This document shows positions 9,228 to 17,537 of a DNA stretch of 64,000 nucleotides, one piece after another. Position numbers and translations under genes: made by a program. Every line of letters starts with the position of its first letter. Positions within the stretch are counted from its first letter, which is position 1. The notes beneath the pieces are model-generated. The model made no database searches. It was given only the letters and a program-made list of their open reading frames with translations, and was not told the DNA's origin. This DNA is from Paracoccaceae bacterium (GTDB lineage Bacteria > Pseudomonadota > Alphaproteobacteria > Rhodobacterales > Rhodobacteraceae): the NCBI GenBank assembly GCA_014654775.1, contig JACVZW010000073.1, forward strand, positions 1-64,000. Reading direction: 5' to 3'.

Positions 9228-9959
9228 ATGTCAAGCCCACTCGCCCGACCCACCACCATCCTTCTGACCGGGGCCACCTCTGGCATCGGGGCGGAATTGC
9301 TCACCCGCCTTTTGGATGCAGGCCATACCGTGCTGGCCCCCGCCCGCCGCGCGGCGCATCTGCCCGCCCGCGCCGGATTGCACCCTGTCACCGCTGACCT
9401 CACCGATCTGCCCGCCATCCCCACCCTTGCGGCGGGGCTGCTGGCCGACCACCCGGCGCTGTCGATCCTTATCAATGCCGCCGCCGTGCAGCACGCCCGG
9501 CCCCTGACCGACCCCGCCACCCGCCCAACCGATCTGATCGCAGAAGCCGCCCTCAACCTCGCTGCCCCCGCACTGCTGACGCAGGCGCTGCTTGCCCACC
9601 TCATGCGCCAGCCTGCCGGGGCCATCCTCAACCTCTCCTCCGGCCTTGCCATCTTCCCGAAAGAACAGGGCGGGCTTTACAGCGCGACCAAGGCGGGGCT
9701 GTCTTCCTTCACCACCAGTCTACGCTGGCAGGCCGAAGCCTCGCCCCTGCTGGTGACCGAGGTTCTGCTCCCCCTCGTCGACACGCCGATGACGGCCGGG
9801 CGGGGCAGGGGAAAGATCCCCGCCGCCACCGCCGCCGAGGCGATCCTGACGGGCATCGCCGCCCGCCGGACGGTGATCCGCGTCGGCGCCGCCCGGGCAC
9901 TCCCCCTGATCCGCACGCTCGCCCCGGGGCTCGGTGCGCGTCTGCTGCGGGGGGCGTGA
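9228..9959 (+). CDS. SDR family oxidoreductase (DltE-like)
   Basis: NAD(P)-dependent short-chain dehydrogenase of 243 aa. It has the cofactor motif TGATSGIG at residues 14-21, the structural NAAA (NNAG variant) near residue 84, a catalytic serine in LNLSSGLA, and the active-site YSATK (Tyr/Lys) near residue 150. The C-terminal region after LPLVDTPMT is hydrophobic. The substrate cannot be read. It starts 55 bases from the divergent Crp/Fnr-type regulator and ends 3 bases before the VTT membrane-protein gene, so it probably forms a two-gene operon with it. Confidence 0.88.
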   Translation: MSSPLARPTTILLTGATSGIGAELLTRLLDAGHTVLAPARRAAHLPARAGLHPVTADLTDLPAIPTLAAGLLADHPALSILINAAAVQHARPLTDPATRPTDLIAEAALNLAAPALLTQALLAHLMRQPAGAILNLSSGLAIFPKEQGGLYSATKAGLSSFTTSLRWQAEASPLLVTEVLLPLVDTPMTAGRGRGKIPAATAAEAILTGIAARRTVIRVGAARALPLIRTLAPGLGARLLRGA

Positions 9960-9962
9960 GTC

Positions 9963-10607
9963 ATGCGCGACCTGCTCCGCATCGCCCTCATCCTCGGCCT
10001 CGCCTTCGCCTCCACCTTCCTTGTCGTGCAGGGGCTTGGCCTTCTGCCCGAAAAGGGCGTCATCCGCTGGCTGGAAGGCCTGCGCGACATCCACCCGCTC
10101 TGGCTCATGTCAGGGGTGATCGCGCTTCTCCTCCTCGACCTCCTGATCGCCGTGCCCACCATGACCACGATCCTGCTGGCGGGCTGGCTCCTCGGTCCCG
10201 TCCTCGGCGGGCTGACGGGGGCGGTGGGCCTCATGCTGATGGGGGCGCTCGGCTATACCACAGGCCGCCTTGCCGGACGCCCCATCCTGCGCCGCCTCTT
10301 CAAGGACCCGGCGCGGCTGACCGAGATCGAAACCGCCTTCGCCCGCAATGACCTGCTAACCCTCGCCATCTGTCAGGCCTTGCCCATCCTCCCGGAACTG
10401 TCCGCCACCCTCGCAGGCATTGCCCGCATGCATCCGGCCCGTTTCGCCTTGGGCTATGCCGCAGGTTCCATCCCCTTCGCCTTCATCCTCGCCTCCGGCG
10501 GGGCCGCCTCCAGCCCCGATGACCTGCGCCCCGCGATCCTGACCGCCATCGCCGTCACCGCCACGCTTCTCCTTCTCTGGCGGCTTCTTTCACAAAACCG
10601 GCGCTGA
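9963..10607 (+). CDS. VTT (TVP38/TMEM64, DedA-like) membrane protein
   Basis: A 214-aa inner-membrane protein with about five hydrophobic segments. The central region, ILLAGWLLGPVLGGLTGAVG followed by GYTTGRLAGRP, and the later RNDLLTLAICQALPILP are the family signatures of VTT-domain proteins, which in bacteria are linked to phospholipid movement across the membrane and envelope homeostasis. The substrate is not known. It begins 3 bases after the SDR stop codon, so the two genes are likely translated from one message. Another 217 bases separate it from lon. Confidence 0.85.
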   Translation: MRDLLRIALILGLAFASTFLVVQGLGLLPEKGVIRWLEGLRDIHPLWLMSGVIALLLLDLLIAVPTMTTILLAGWLLGPVLGGLTGAVGLMLMGALGYTTGRLAGRPILRRLFKDPARLTEIETAFARNDLLTLAICQALPILPELSATLAGIARMHPARFALGYAAGSIPFAFILASGGAASSPDDLRPAILTAIAVTATLLLLWRLLSQNRR

Positions 10608-10824
10608 CGGCACGATCCCTGCAGGGCGGGCCCATCGGTCGCGTCAAAACGGGACCAAAGCCCGCTTGCCCCTGCCAAGGGACGGGCGCATCATGGAGAC
10701 AAGATGACGTGAAGGCGTGGTTGACTCGCCCCCGACGCACCACCAGATATGGATGCCGAACAGGGGAAGGCCGAGCGCTGCCGATGACCGGGGCCAGTGC
10801 CTTCCTGCCAGACAAGGAAACATG

Positions 10825-13233
10825 ATGAGCGAAACTCTCTCCCCCAGCTATCCGGTGCTTCCGCTCCGCGATATCGTGGTTTTCCCGCACATGATCGTCC
10901 CGCTCTTCGTCGGGCGCGAAAAATCCGTACGGGCGCTGGAAGAGGTGATGGCCGATGACAAGCAGATCCTGCTCTCGTCGCAGATCGACCCTTCCGTCGA
11001 TGATCCGGGCACCGATGCCATCTACCGCGTCGGCGTCCTCGCCAATGTGCTGCAACTGTTGAAACTGCCCGATGGCACCGTGAAGGTGCTGGTCGAAGGC
11101 AAGTCCCGCGTGAAGATCACCGAATTCCTGCCCAATGACCGCTTCTTCGAGGCGCGCGTGGCAGGCCTGTCCGAAACCCCCGGCGACGCGTCCTCGGTCG
11201 AGGCATTGATCCGCGCGGTGGGCGAGGAATTCGAACGTTACGCCAAGATCAAGAAGAACATCCCCGAAGAGGCGCTGTCCGCCGTGGCCGAAACCCGCGA
11301 ATCCGCGCGTCTGGCGGATCTCGTCGCCGGTCATCTGGGTGTGGATGTCGGCCAGAAACAGGAAATCCTCGAAACCCTCGACGTGGCCGAACGTCTGGAA
11401 AAGGTCTACGGCCACATGCAGGGCGAAATGTCGGTTCTGCAGGTCGAAAAAAAGATCAAGTCCCGCGTCAAGACCCAGATGGAAAAGACGCAGCGCGAAT
11501 ATTACCTGAACGAACAGATGAAGGCGATCCAGCGCGAGCTGGGCGATGGCGAAGACGGCCAGAACGAGATCGCCGAACTGGAAGAGCGTATCCGCAAGAC
11601 CGCCTTCTCCAAAGAGGCGCGGGAAAAGGCCGAAGCCGAACTCAAGAAGCTCAAATCCATGTCGCCCATGTCGGCTGAGGCGACCGTGGTGCGCAACTAT
11701 CTCGACTGGCTTTTGGGCGTGCCGTGGGGCGTGAAATCCCGCGTCAAGAAGGACCTTTTCAAGGCGCAGGAGGTTCTCGACAAGGACCATTACGGGCTTG
11801 AGAAGGTCAAGGAACGCATCGTCGAATACCTCGCCGTGCAGGCCCGGTCGGCCAAGCTGCGCGGCCCGATCCTCTGCCTCGTCGGCCCTCCGGGCGTCGG
11901 CAAAACCTCGCTTGGGCGCTCGGTCGCCAAGGCCACGGGCCGCGAATTCATCCGCATCTCACTGGGCGGCGTGCGCGACGAATCCGAAATCCGCGGCCAC
12001 CGCCGCACCTATATCGGCTCCATGCCCGGCAAGATCATTCAGGCGCTGAAAAAGGCCAAGACCACCAACCCGCTTATCCTTCTGGATGAGATCGACAAGA
12101 TGGGTCAGGACTTCCGCGGCGACCCGGCCTCGGCCATGCTGGAAGTGCTCGATCCCGAACAGAACGCGACCTTCGTGGATCACTACCTCGAAGTGGAATA
12201 CGACCTGTCCAACGTGATGTTCATCACCACGGCGAACTCCTACAACATGCCCGGGCCTTTGCTGGACCGGATGGAGATCATCTCGCTGGCGGGCTATACC
12301 GAGGATGAGAAGCGCGAAATCGCCAAGCAGCACCTGATCCCCAAGCAGATCGAAGGCCACGGCCTGCGCAAGGGCGAATTCAAGGTGACCGACACGGCGC
12401 TGACCGAGGTCATCCGCACCTATACCCGCGAGGCGGGGGTGCGGAATCTGGAACGCGAAATCGCAAAACTCGCCCGCAAGGCGGTGACCGAGATCGTCAA
12501 GAAACAGGGCAAATCCGTCGAAGTCACGCCCGAAAAGCTTGAGGATTATCTGGGCGTCAAGCGCTTCCGCTATGGTCTGGCCGAGAAAGAAGATCAGGTC
12601 GGCGTCGTCACGGGCCTGGCCTGGACCTCCGTCGGCGGCGACCTGCTGTCGATCGAGGCGCTCAAACTCCCCGGCAAGGGGCGGATGAAGACCACGGGCA
12701 AGCTTGGCGACGTGATGAAGGAATCGATCGAGGCGGCGGCGTCTTACGTCCGCTCCATCAGCCCAGAGCTTGGGGTGAAACCTCCGAAATTCGAGGCGAT
12801 CGATATCCACGTCCACGTCCCCGAAGGCGCCACGCCCAAGGACGGCCCCTCGGCGGGCCTTGCGATGGTTACTTCCATCGTTTCGGTCCTGACGGGCATC
12901 CCTGTCCGGAAGGACATCGCCATGACGGGCGAGGTCACCCTGCGCGGCAATGCGCTGGCCATCGGCGGCCTCAAGGAAAAGCTGCTCGCAGCGCTGCGTG
13001 GCGGCATCAAGACGGTGCTGATCCCCGAAGAGAACGCCAAGGACCTGCCCGAGATTCCGGAAAACGTGCGTGAAGGGCTGACCATCATCCCGGTCAGCCA
13101 TGTGAAAGAGGTGCTGCACCACGCCCTCGTTCGCGCGCCCGAACCCGTGGAATGGGACGAGGCCGCGGAAGAGGCGGCGGCAGCGGCGGCAAAGGCCGCA
13201 GCCGATGCCGCACCGTCGCAGATCGCGCATTGA
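10825..13233 (+). CDS. lon: ATP-dependent protease Lon
   Basis: Cytoplasmic AAA+ serine protease (802 aa) that degrades misfolded and regulatory proteins. The N-terminal substrate domain begins [20 protein letters not shown]. The AAA+ module has Walker [10 protein letters not shown] at about 354-362 and Walker [11 protein letters not shown], followed by the sensor region. The protease domain carries the catalytic dyad serine at about 676 in [10 protein letters not shown] and lysine at about 719 in GGLKEKL. An alanine- and glutamate-rich tail ends the protein. Two ATGs are adjacent (10822 and 10825); AGGA at 10815-10818 is better spaced for the second. A strong hairpin terminator follows at 13280. 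Confidence 0.97.
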   Translation: MSETLSPSYPVLPLRDIVVFPHMIVPLFVGREKSVRALEEVMADDKQILLSSQIDPSVDDPGTDAIYRVGVLANVLQLLKLPDGTVKVLVEGKSRVKITEFLPNDRFFEARVAGLSETPGDASSVEALIRAVGEEFERYAKIKKNIPEEALSAVAETRESARLADLVAGHLGVDVGQKQEILETLDVAERLEKVYGHMQGEMSVLQVEKKIKSRVKTQMEKTQREYYLNEQMKAIQRELGDGEDGQNEIAELEERIRKTAFSKEAREKAEAELKKLKSMSPMSAEATVVRNYLDWLLGVPWGVKSRVKKDLFKAQEVLDKDHYGLEKVKERIVEYLAVQARSAKLRGPILCLVGPPGVGKTSLGRSVAKATGREFIRISLGGVRDESEIRGHRRTYIGSMPGKIIQALKKAKTTNPLILLDEIDKMGQDFRGDPASAMLEVLDPEQNATFVDHYLEVEYDLSNVMFITTANSYNMPGPLLDRMEIISLAGYTEDEKREIAKQHLIPKQIEGHGLRKGEFKVTDTALTEVIRTYTREAGVRNLEREIAKLARKAVTEIVKKQGKSVEVTPEKLEDYLGVKRFRYGLAEKEDQVGVVTGLAWTSVGGDLLSIEALKLPGKGRMKTTGKLGDVMKESIEAAASYVRSISPELGVKPPKFEAIDIHVHVPEGATPKDGPSAGLAMVTSIVSVLTGIPVRKDIAMTGEVTLRGNALAIGGLKEKLLAALRGGIKTVLIPEENAKDLPEIPENVREGLTIIPVSHVKEVLHHALVRAPEPVEWDEAAEEAAAAAAKAAADAAPSQIAH

Positions 13234-13236
13234 ACC

Positions 13237-13266
13237 CGTAGGATGGGCAATATTGCCCATCCTACG
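13237..13266. repeat. 30-base perfect palindrome of a dispersed REP-like family
   Basis: The 30 bases form a perfect inverted repeat built on the arm CGTAGGATGGGCAAT. Close relatives with the same GTAGGATGGGC arm occur at 19881-19908 and 19924-19950. It sits just after the lon stop and before the lon terminator. Confidence 0.8.
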
Positions 13267-13279
13267 CCCAAGCGTTGCA

Positions 13280-13305
13280 GGGCGGGCCGCAAGGCCCGCC
13301 CTTTT
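13280..13305 (+). terminator. Rho-independent terminator of lon
   Basis: A nine-base-pair GC stem (GGGCGGGCC with GGCCCGCCC) closes a GCAA tetraloop and is followed directly by TTTT. It lies 47 bases after the lon stop codon. Confidence 0.85.
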
Positions 13306-13405
13306 CGCATTCCCCGCGTCGTCAAGGTGGCATTGGCGCGGCAACCCGGCTAACCTGATGCGGTCGGCGACAGTCGCCGCTCATTCCAACAGGGCAGTTC
13401 CGTTC

Positions 13406-13873
13406 ATGGCCACCAGTACCGCCAAGAAAAAGACCACCACCCCGAAATCCCCCGCCGCCAAGGCCGCCGCGTCCAAACCGGCAGTGAAGGCAAGCGTCTC
13501 GGCCCCCAAGGTGGCCGTGCCAGACATGCCCTCGCTCGCCCCCGAGGCCGAGGGTGCTGTCATCGAGAAGGCGCCGAAGACCATCGCGCCGCAGCTCAAG
13601 AAAAAGGACCTTGTCGCCCGCGTGGTGGCGGCGCTGGACGGCAAGAAAAAGGGGCAGGTGAAAGAGATCGTCGAAGCCACGCTCGCCACTTTGGGCGAGG
13701 CGCTCGCCAAGGGCGAGTCGCTCAACCTGCCGCCCTTCGGTCGCGCCCGGATCGCCCGCCAGAAGGGCGAAGGCAAGACCTCCGCCATGACCGTGAAACT
13801 GCGCGGCGCAGGCGAAAAGAATGCGCCCAAGGCCCCGAAACAGGCCCTTGCAGAGGCGGGCGAAGACGACTAA
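13406..13873 (+). CDS. HU-family DNA-binding protein with long Lys/Ala-rich N-terminal tail
   Basis: A 155-aa nucleoid-type protein. Residues 1-60 are a low-complexity tail rich in lysine, alanine, threonine and proline, like histone H1 tails. From about residue 67 the HU fold starts (KKDLVARVVAALDGKKKGQ), followed by LAKGESLNLPPFGRARIA, which matches the HU motif GEEVRLPGFGTF. The beta-arm that normally inserts into the minor groove is short (RQKGEGKTSAMTVKLR) and lacks the usual RNP motif, and the C-terminus is a lysine/alanine tail ending in acidic residues. The start at 13406 is chosen because the tail composition begins there; weak purines (AGGGCAG) lie upstream. It is followed at once by a tRNA-Val gene. 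Confidence 0.78.
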   Translation: MATSTAKKKTTTPKSPAAKAAASKPAVKASVSAPKVAVPDMPSLAPEAEGAVIEKAPKTIAPQLKKKDLVARVVAALDGKKKGQVKEIVEATLATLGEALAKGESLNLPPFGRARIARQKGEGKTSAMTVKLRGAGEKNAPKAPKQALAEAGEDD

Positions 13874-13886
13874 ACACCCCGCCATC

Positions 13887-13961
13887 GGGCGATTAGCTCA
13901 GCGGTAGAGCGCTTCGTTCACATCGAAGATGTCAGCGGTTCAAATCCGTTATCGCCCACCA
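13887..13961 (+). tRNA. tRNA-Val (anticodon CAC)
   Basis: A 75-base cloverleaf with acceptor GGGCGAT pairing with ATCGCCC, the D-arm AGCTCAGCGGTAGAGC, anticodon stem CTTCG/CGAAG around loop TTCACAT (anticodon CAC) and T-loop GGTTCAAATCC. The CCA end is encoded. Confidence 0.95.
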
Positions 13962-13974
13962 TGATCCATTTGCC

Positions 13975-14005
13975 AAAGGGGCGCGCCGCAGGGTGCGCCC
14001 CTTTT
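13975..14005 (+). terminator. Terminator after tRNA-Val(CAC)
   Basis: AAAGGGGCGC pairs with GCGCCCCTTT across a short GC-rich loop and runs into TTTT. It lies 14 bases after the tRNA 3' end and separates it from the next gene. Confidence 0.75.
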
Positions 14006-14120
14006 GTCTGTCATGACTGCGGCCCCGCAACCTGCCGGGGCAGCCTGTATTGTCCGATACCAATCCCCGCGCAAACCTGCGGCATCCTCGGCAAAAGCAA
14101 GGTTTCGAGGGATATGCATC

Positions 14121-15644
14121 ATGACGACCAAGACGACGAACGCCCCGATCAGCAAATCCACGGTGCCGGTCCGGCAGGAACAATCCGAAAAATCGCCCGC
14201 CATCAAGCAGACGACGACGGAAAAAGGCCACAAGCTGGACAAGGAGAGCCAGCTTGCCGCCCTGTTCACCACCCGCAAGAATGCCATCATCACGATCAAG
14301 GCCGCTTTCCAGAGCATCGGGTCCAGCAAGACGATGGCCGAGATCAAGACCGAATTGAAAGCCGAGGTGAAAGCCAAATTCCTCGACCGCTTCGACAAGC
14401 AGGAGAAGGAGAACAATAAGGATTTGGGGGTCAATAACCTAAAAACCCCCAGCCTCAACTCTGCGGAACGCAAAAAAGAGTTCCCCTTCGAGATGAGCAA
14501 GAAGGCCTTTCAGGAAAATACCAAGTTACTGCTCAGCGTGCAGATCGACACGTTCATCACAGAAGCCAAGATGGCCGGAAAAAGAACCGATACCGAGATA
14601 GGGTCATTCGTCTCGGAAAAGCTGGACAGCCTCGTCAGAAAGAACCTTTCGGGTGAACTCCCCATGAGCTTTCAGCGCGACAAATTCATCGAGGCGAAGG
14701 ATGAATTCAAAAGGGAAGGGCGCAGCCTGAAGTCCGACATCGTCATGTCCTTCATCACCACGATGGATGAGGTGATGACCAAGTCGGGCAGCGTTGAGGG
14801 TTTTGAAACGAAGGCCAAAACCAACATCGGGGAACAATGCGACAAGGTCGCCAGAACGCCGAAGCACGCTGAGTCCTTCCTGCGCGGGCAGGAAGATCGG
14901 CCCGTGTCTGTGGTCCTCTTTGCCCACGGCATGACGGATGTCGCAAAGCATGTTCAGGCGCAGTGCTCCGAGGTGATGAAAACGCCGGGTCTCTCCAATA
15001 TGCCGCCGGATCTCAAGATGACGTCCCCCTCTCTAAAGTCGGAACATGTGGCGTCTCTCAAGGACGCGGCTCTGAAGGTTCTCGACGCTCTCAAGACTGT
15101 CGACGTTTCGGACGACTTGACGTCGAAACTGACCGAGTTCACCCAGGTGATCAAAGACAAGGTCGCCAAGAATGAACTCAGCGCTGAGCAGGGCAAGGAT
15201 TTGGTGCATCGGTTTTACGTCAACGCCGTGGTCCTGCGCGCCGTCAATCCGCAACTGGTGAATGCCTCAAAGGACAACCCTGGTCAGGGTATCTTGAACG
15301 CCGTGGCGCAGTTCATCCAGTCGGCGGTGAATGGCGTCAGCGGCGGCAAGTTCCAAAGCAAGGAAGGCACCCAAGCCTACCAGCAGGTCGTCGGCGGGGT
15401 CGAGAACAAGTTCAACCAGATGCTGGTAGAGAAATTCGGCATGCCGGATGACGTGTTCCAGATCAAACCAGAACTCGATCCTACCCCGCAGGTGGAAACC
15501 AATCCGCAGCGGGACGAGCCGCCCTCCTTCGAACAATACCTCGCCATGCAGCGCCAACCGCCGGTCAACGATCCGGGCAATGGCCAAGGCAACAATCAGG
15601 GCATCGATCCCGGGAAAGAAGATAAATATCCCGATGAAAACTGA
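14121..15644 (+). CDS. Putative secreted effector with a RasGAP-like C-terminal half
   Basis: A 507-aa protein unlike its surroundings: rich in lysine and serine, with A/T-richer codons. Residues 1-45 are Ser/Thr/Lys-rich and disordered-looking, as expected of a type III secretion signal plus chaperone-binding region. Residues 45-245 are helical. From about 250 the pattern follows the RasGAP domain: ESFLRG (Arg255, candidate arginine finger), helices, then FYVNAVVLRAVNPQLVN (Arg373), which resembles the FLR..NPA signature, then NAVAQFIQSAVNG, which resembles the AK.VQN.AN helix. The Arg-to-Arg spacing of 118 is close to that in p120GAP (about 114, from memory). The tail (450-507) is proline/asparagine-rich and acidic. 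GAGGGA lies eight bases before the ATG. The next gene looks like a CesT-type chaperone. The RasGAP call is inference from motifs. Confidence 0.6.
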   Translation: MTTKTTNAPISKSTVPVRQEQSEKSPAIKQTTTEKGHKLDKESQLAALFTTRKNAIITIKAAFQSIGSSKTMAEIKTELKAEVKAKFLDRFDKQEKENNKDLGVNNLKTPSLNSAERKKEFPFEMSKKAFQENTKLLLSVQIDTFITEAKMAGKRTDTEIGSFVSEKLDSLVRKNLSGELPMSFQRDKFIEAKDEFKREGRSLKSDIVMSFITTMDEVMTKSGSVEGFETKAKTNIGEQCDKVARTPKHAESFLRGQEDRPVSVVLFAHGMTDVAKHVQAQCSEVMKTPGLSNMPPDLKMTSPSLKSEHVASLKDAALKVLDALKTVDVSDDLTSKLTEFTQVIKDKVAKNELSAEQGKDLVHRFYVNAVVLRAVNPQLVNASKDNPGQGILNAVAQFIQSAVNGVSGGKFQSKEGTQAYQQVVGGVENKFNQMLVEKFGMPDDVFQIKPELDPTPQVETNPQRDEPPSFEQYLAMQRQPPVNDPGNGQGNNQGIDPGKEDKYPDEN

Positions 15645-15703
15645 TGCGGGCCGCAACCGCCGCCCCGTCCCCCTCGGTGTTCCAAAATTTTAGGTAGTGC
15701 AAG

Positions 15704-16204
15704 ATGAACGACTCCAACCACGCCCTTGATATCCTTGGCCGCAAGCTCGGCCTTTCGGGCCTCAGCTTTGATGATGAGGGGCTTGTCGCCCTTGCCATGT
15801 CGGCCGAGGTGATCTTTTACATCACCCGCATCGACATGCAGGAACTGGAGATCAGCTGCGGCATCCCCGGCCTCGGCTATCCCGACCATCCGCTCCTGCG
15901 CGCGATGCTTCAGGCCCATTACCTGGGCGCAGCGGTGGGGGCCTCGCGGCTGGCGCTGGATGCCGACAGCCATGCCGTGATCCTTTGCGAAAGATGGATC
16001 GTCACCGATATGGAGGCTTCGGCCCTTGAACGGCGGTTCGATGATTTCGCCGCCAATGCCGCCTTCTGGCTGGGCGAGGGCAGCGAGATCCTGCTGGAAC
16101 AGGCCGAAACCCTGCGCCTCGAGATGAACAACGGCCTGTCCGACGACGATCTGACCGCGGCAGAGGACGAGGAAGACCAACCGGCGATCGTCATGCGCCT
16201 GTGA
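15704..16204 (+). CDS. CesT/Tir-family type III secretion chaperone-like protein
   Basis: A small (166 aa), strongly acidic protein. The start, ALDILGRKLGLSGLSFDDEG followed by ALAMSAEVIFYITR, has the layout of class I type III secretion chaperones (helix, then a strand pair), and the middle LLRAMLQAHYLGAA plus ALDADSHAVILCERW and the ALERRFDDFAANAAFW helix match the rest of the alpha/beta fold. Such chaperones act as cytoplasmic dimers that bind the N-terminal region of one effector. Here the likely client is the upstream 507-aa gene, 59 bases away. The acidic C-terminal tail (DDDLTAAEDEEDQ) is common in the family. The ribosome binding site is weak (AGGTAG). It could alternatively be a YbjN-like protein, which has a related fold. 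Confidence 0.65.
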   Translation: MNDSNHALDILGRKLGLSGLSFDDEGLVALAMSAEVIFYITRIDMQELEISCGIPGLGYPDHPLLRAMLQAHYLGAAVGASRLALDADSHAVILCERWIVTDMEASALERRFDDFAANAAFWLGEGSEILLEQAETLRLEMNNGLSDDDLTAAEDEEDQPAIVMRL

Positions 16205-16382
16205 TCCGGGTCGCGCCCGTCACAGGGCGGCGAGTTGAGGGGCGGCCAGTAACGGGGCTGCGAGTCATGGGGCAGGGCCATGCGGGGCGGTATGGGGCAG
16301 TGGCAAGGTCTGGCCGCTCCACCCGGTCCCGCTTTTCCCTTGCCGCCTCCCGCCGCTTTCGGCTAAACGCAGGCCGCGCGTC

Positions 16383-16458
16383 GGGTGGTTAGCTCAGTTG
16401 GTAGAGCGTCTCGCTTACACCGAGAATGTCGGGGGTTCGAGTCCCTCACCACCCACCA
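16383..16458 (+). tRNA. tRNA-Val (anticodon TAC)
   Basis: A 76-base cloverleaf: acceptor GGGTGGT with ACCACCC, D-arm AGCTCAGTTGGTAGAGC, anticodon stem TCTCG/CGAGA around CTTACAC (anticodon TAC), T-loop GGTTCGAGTCC and encoded CCA. It follows a 178-base stretch in which no gene is visible. Confidence 0.95.
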
Positions 16459-16532
16459 GCCGCCTCTTCCCTTTCCCCCCGCGCCCGGATGATACTGCCG
16501 CCACTCCGCTTAGGCAGACCGCAGGCAGATCC

Positions 16533-17537
16533 GTGTCCGACACCCCCCTTGGCCCGCTTCTCGACAGCCGCCCCCCGGCGCTGGCAACGGGCGATGTGGC
16601 GGCGCTTCTTGCCCAACACTGGGGGCAGACGGGGCGGCTTTCGCCCCTCACTTCGGAGCGCGACCTGAACCACCGCCTCGATGCCTCCCATGGCCGCTTC
16701 GTGGTCAAGATCGCCAACCACGCGGAAGACCCCGCCGTCACCCGGATGCAATCGCGCGCGCTGCGCCATGCCGCCGCCGCCGACCCCGCCCTCCCAATCC
16801 CCCGTGTGATCGCCACAGGGCAGGGGGCGGATGACATCCGCCTGCCTTCGGGCGAGGTGATGCGCGTCCTCACTTGGCTGGATGGGGCGCCGCTGGCAGG
16901 CCTGCCGCGCAGCCCGGCACAGGCCCAAGGTGTGGCCCGCCTCGGCGCCCGCCTCTGTCGCGCGCTGCAGGGGTTTCAGGACCCCGCCGCTGATCATGTC
17001 CTGCAATGGGACATCCGCCATGCCCTGCGCCTGCGCCCGCTGCTTCCCCATGTGCAGGACCCGGCCCTGCGCACCCTCTGCGCCCGCACGCTGGACGCGT
17101 TCGAGGCGCGCGTGACGCCCGCGCTGCCCCACCTGCGCTGGCAGGTGATCCATGGCGACTTGAACCCCCACAATCTCTTGGGCGACCCCGCCGCGCCGGA
17201 GCGTGTCAGCGGCATCCTCGATTTCGGCGACATGGTCCGCACCCCGCGCCTCTGCGATGCTGCCATCGCCGCCTCCTATCAGATCGACACGGCCGATGCC
17301 GCTGCCAGCCTCACCGCCTTCACCGTCGCATGGGCCGAGATCGACCCCTTCACCGGGGACGAGGCCGCGCTCTTGCCCCTGATGGTCGCCGCCCGCATGG
17401 TGACGACGCTCGCCATCACCGCCTTCCGCGCCGCCCGCTACCCGGAAAACGCCCCCTACATCCTGCGCAACGCCCCCTCTGCCACGGCAGGGCTGCTGGC
17501 CCTTGCGCCCCATCTCGAACTGGACGCCCGCCCATGA
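16533..17537 (+). CDS. APH-family kinase, hydroxylysine-kinase-like
   Basis: A 334-aa protein of the aminoglycoside phosphotransferase/choline kinase fold. The nucleotide-binding lysine sits in RFVVKIAN, the catalytic loop is QVIHGDLNPHNLL (Asp and Asn) and the metal-binding motif is GILDFGDMV. The substitution of HGDLNPHN for the aminoglycoside form, together with the downstream class III PLP enzyme, points to the AGPHD1 (5-hydroxylysine kinase) branch: GTP-dependent phosphorylation of a hydroxylated amino acid or amine. The start is a GTG at 16533; the open frame reaches back into the tRNA, so an earlier start is unlikely. Its stop overlaps the next ATG by 4 bases (ATGA), which shows translational coupling. 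The true substrate is not certain. Confidence 0.78.
   Translation: MSDTPLGPLLDSRPPALATGDVAALLAQHWGQTGRLSPLTSERDLNHRLDASHGRFVVKIANHAEDPAVTRMQSRALRHAAAADPALPIPRVIATGQGADDIRLPSGEVMRVLTWLDGAPLAGLPRSPAQAQGVARLGARLCRALQGFQDPAADHVLQWDIRHALRLRPLLPHVQDPALRTLCARTLDAFEARVTPALPHLRWQVIHGDLNPHNLLGDPAAPERVSGILDFGDMVRTPRLCDAAIAASYQIDTADAAASLTAFTVAWAEIDPFTGDEAALLPLMVAARMVTTLAITAFRAARYPENAPYILRNAPSATAGLLALAPHLELDARP

Noticed and set aside
10555-13344. Two long minus-strand frames opposite lon
   Set aside because: Composition typical of antisense frames (His, Arg, Gly, Phe), with complete Lon motifs on the other strand.
14121-15644. YopE/SptP-type RhoGAP as the function of the effector-like protein
   Set aside because: The FLRG could be the arginine bulge of that family, but the second signature (QWG..GG) is missing and the later LRAVNP and AQFIQ..VN motifs fit RasGAP better.
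13887-16458. Attachment sites from site-specific integration at the tRNA-Val genes
   Set aside because: The 3' ends of the two tRNA genes differ and no tRNA fragment, integrase or excisionase was found between them.
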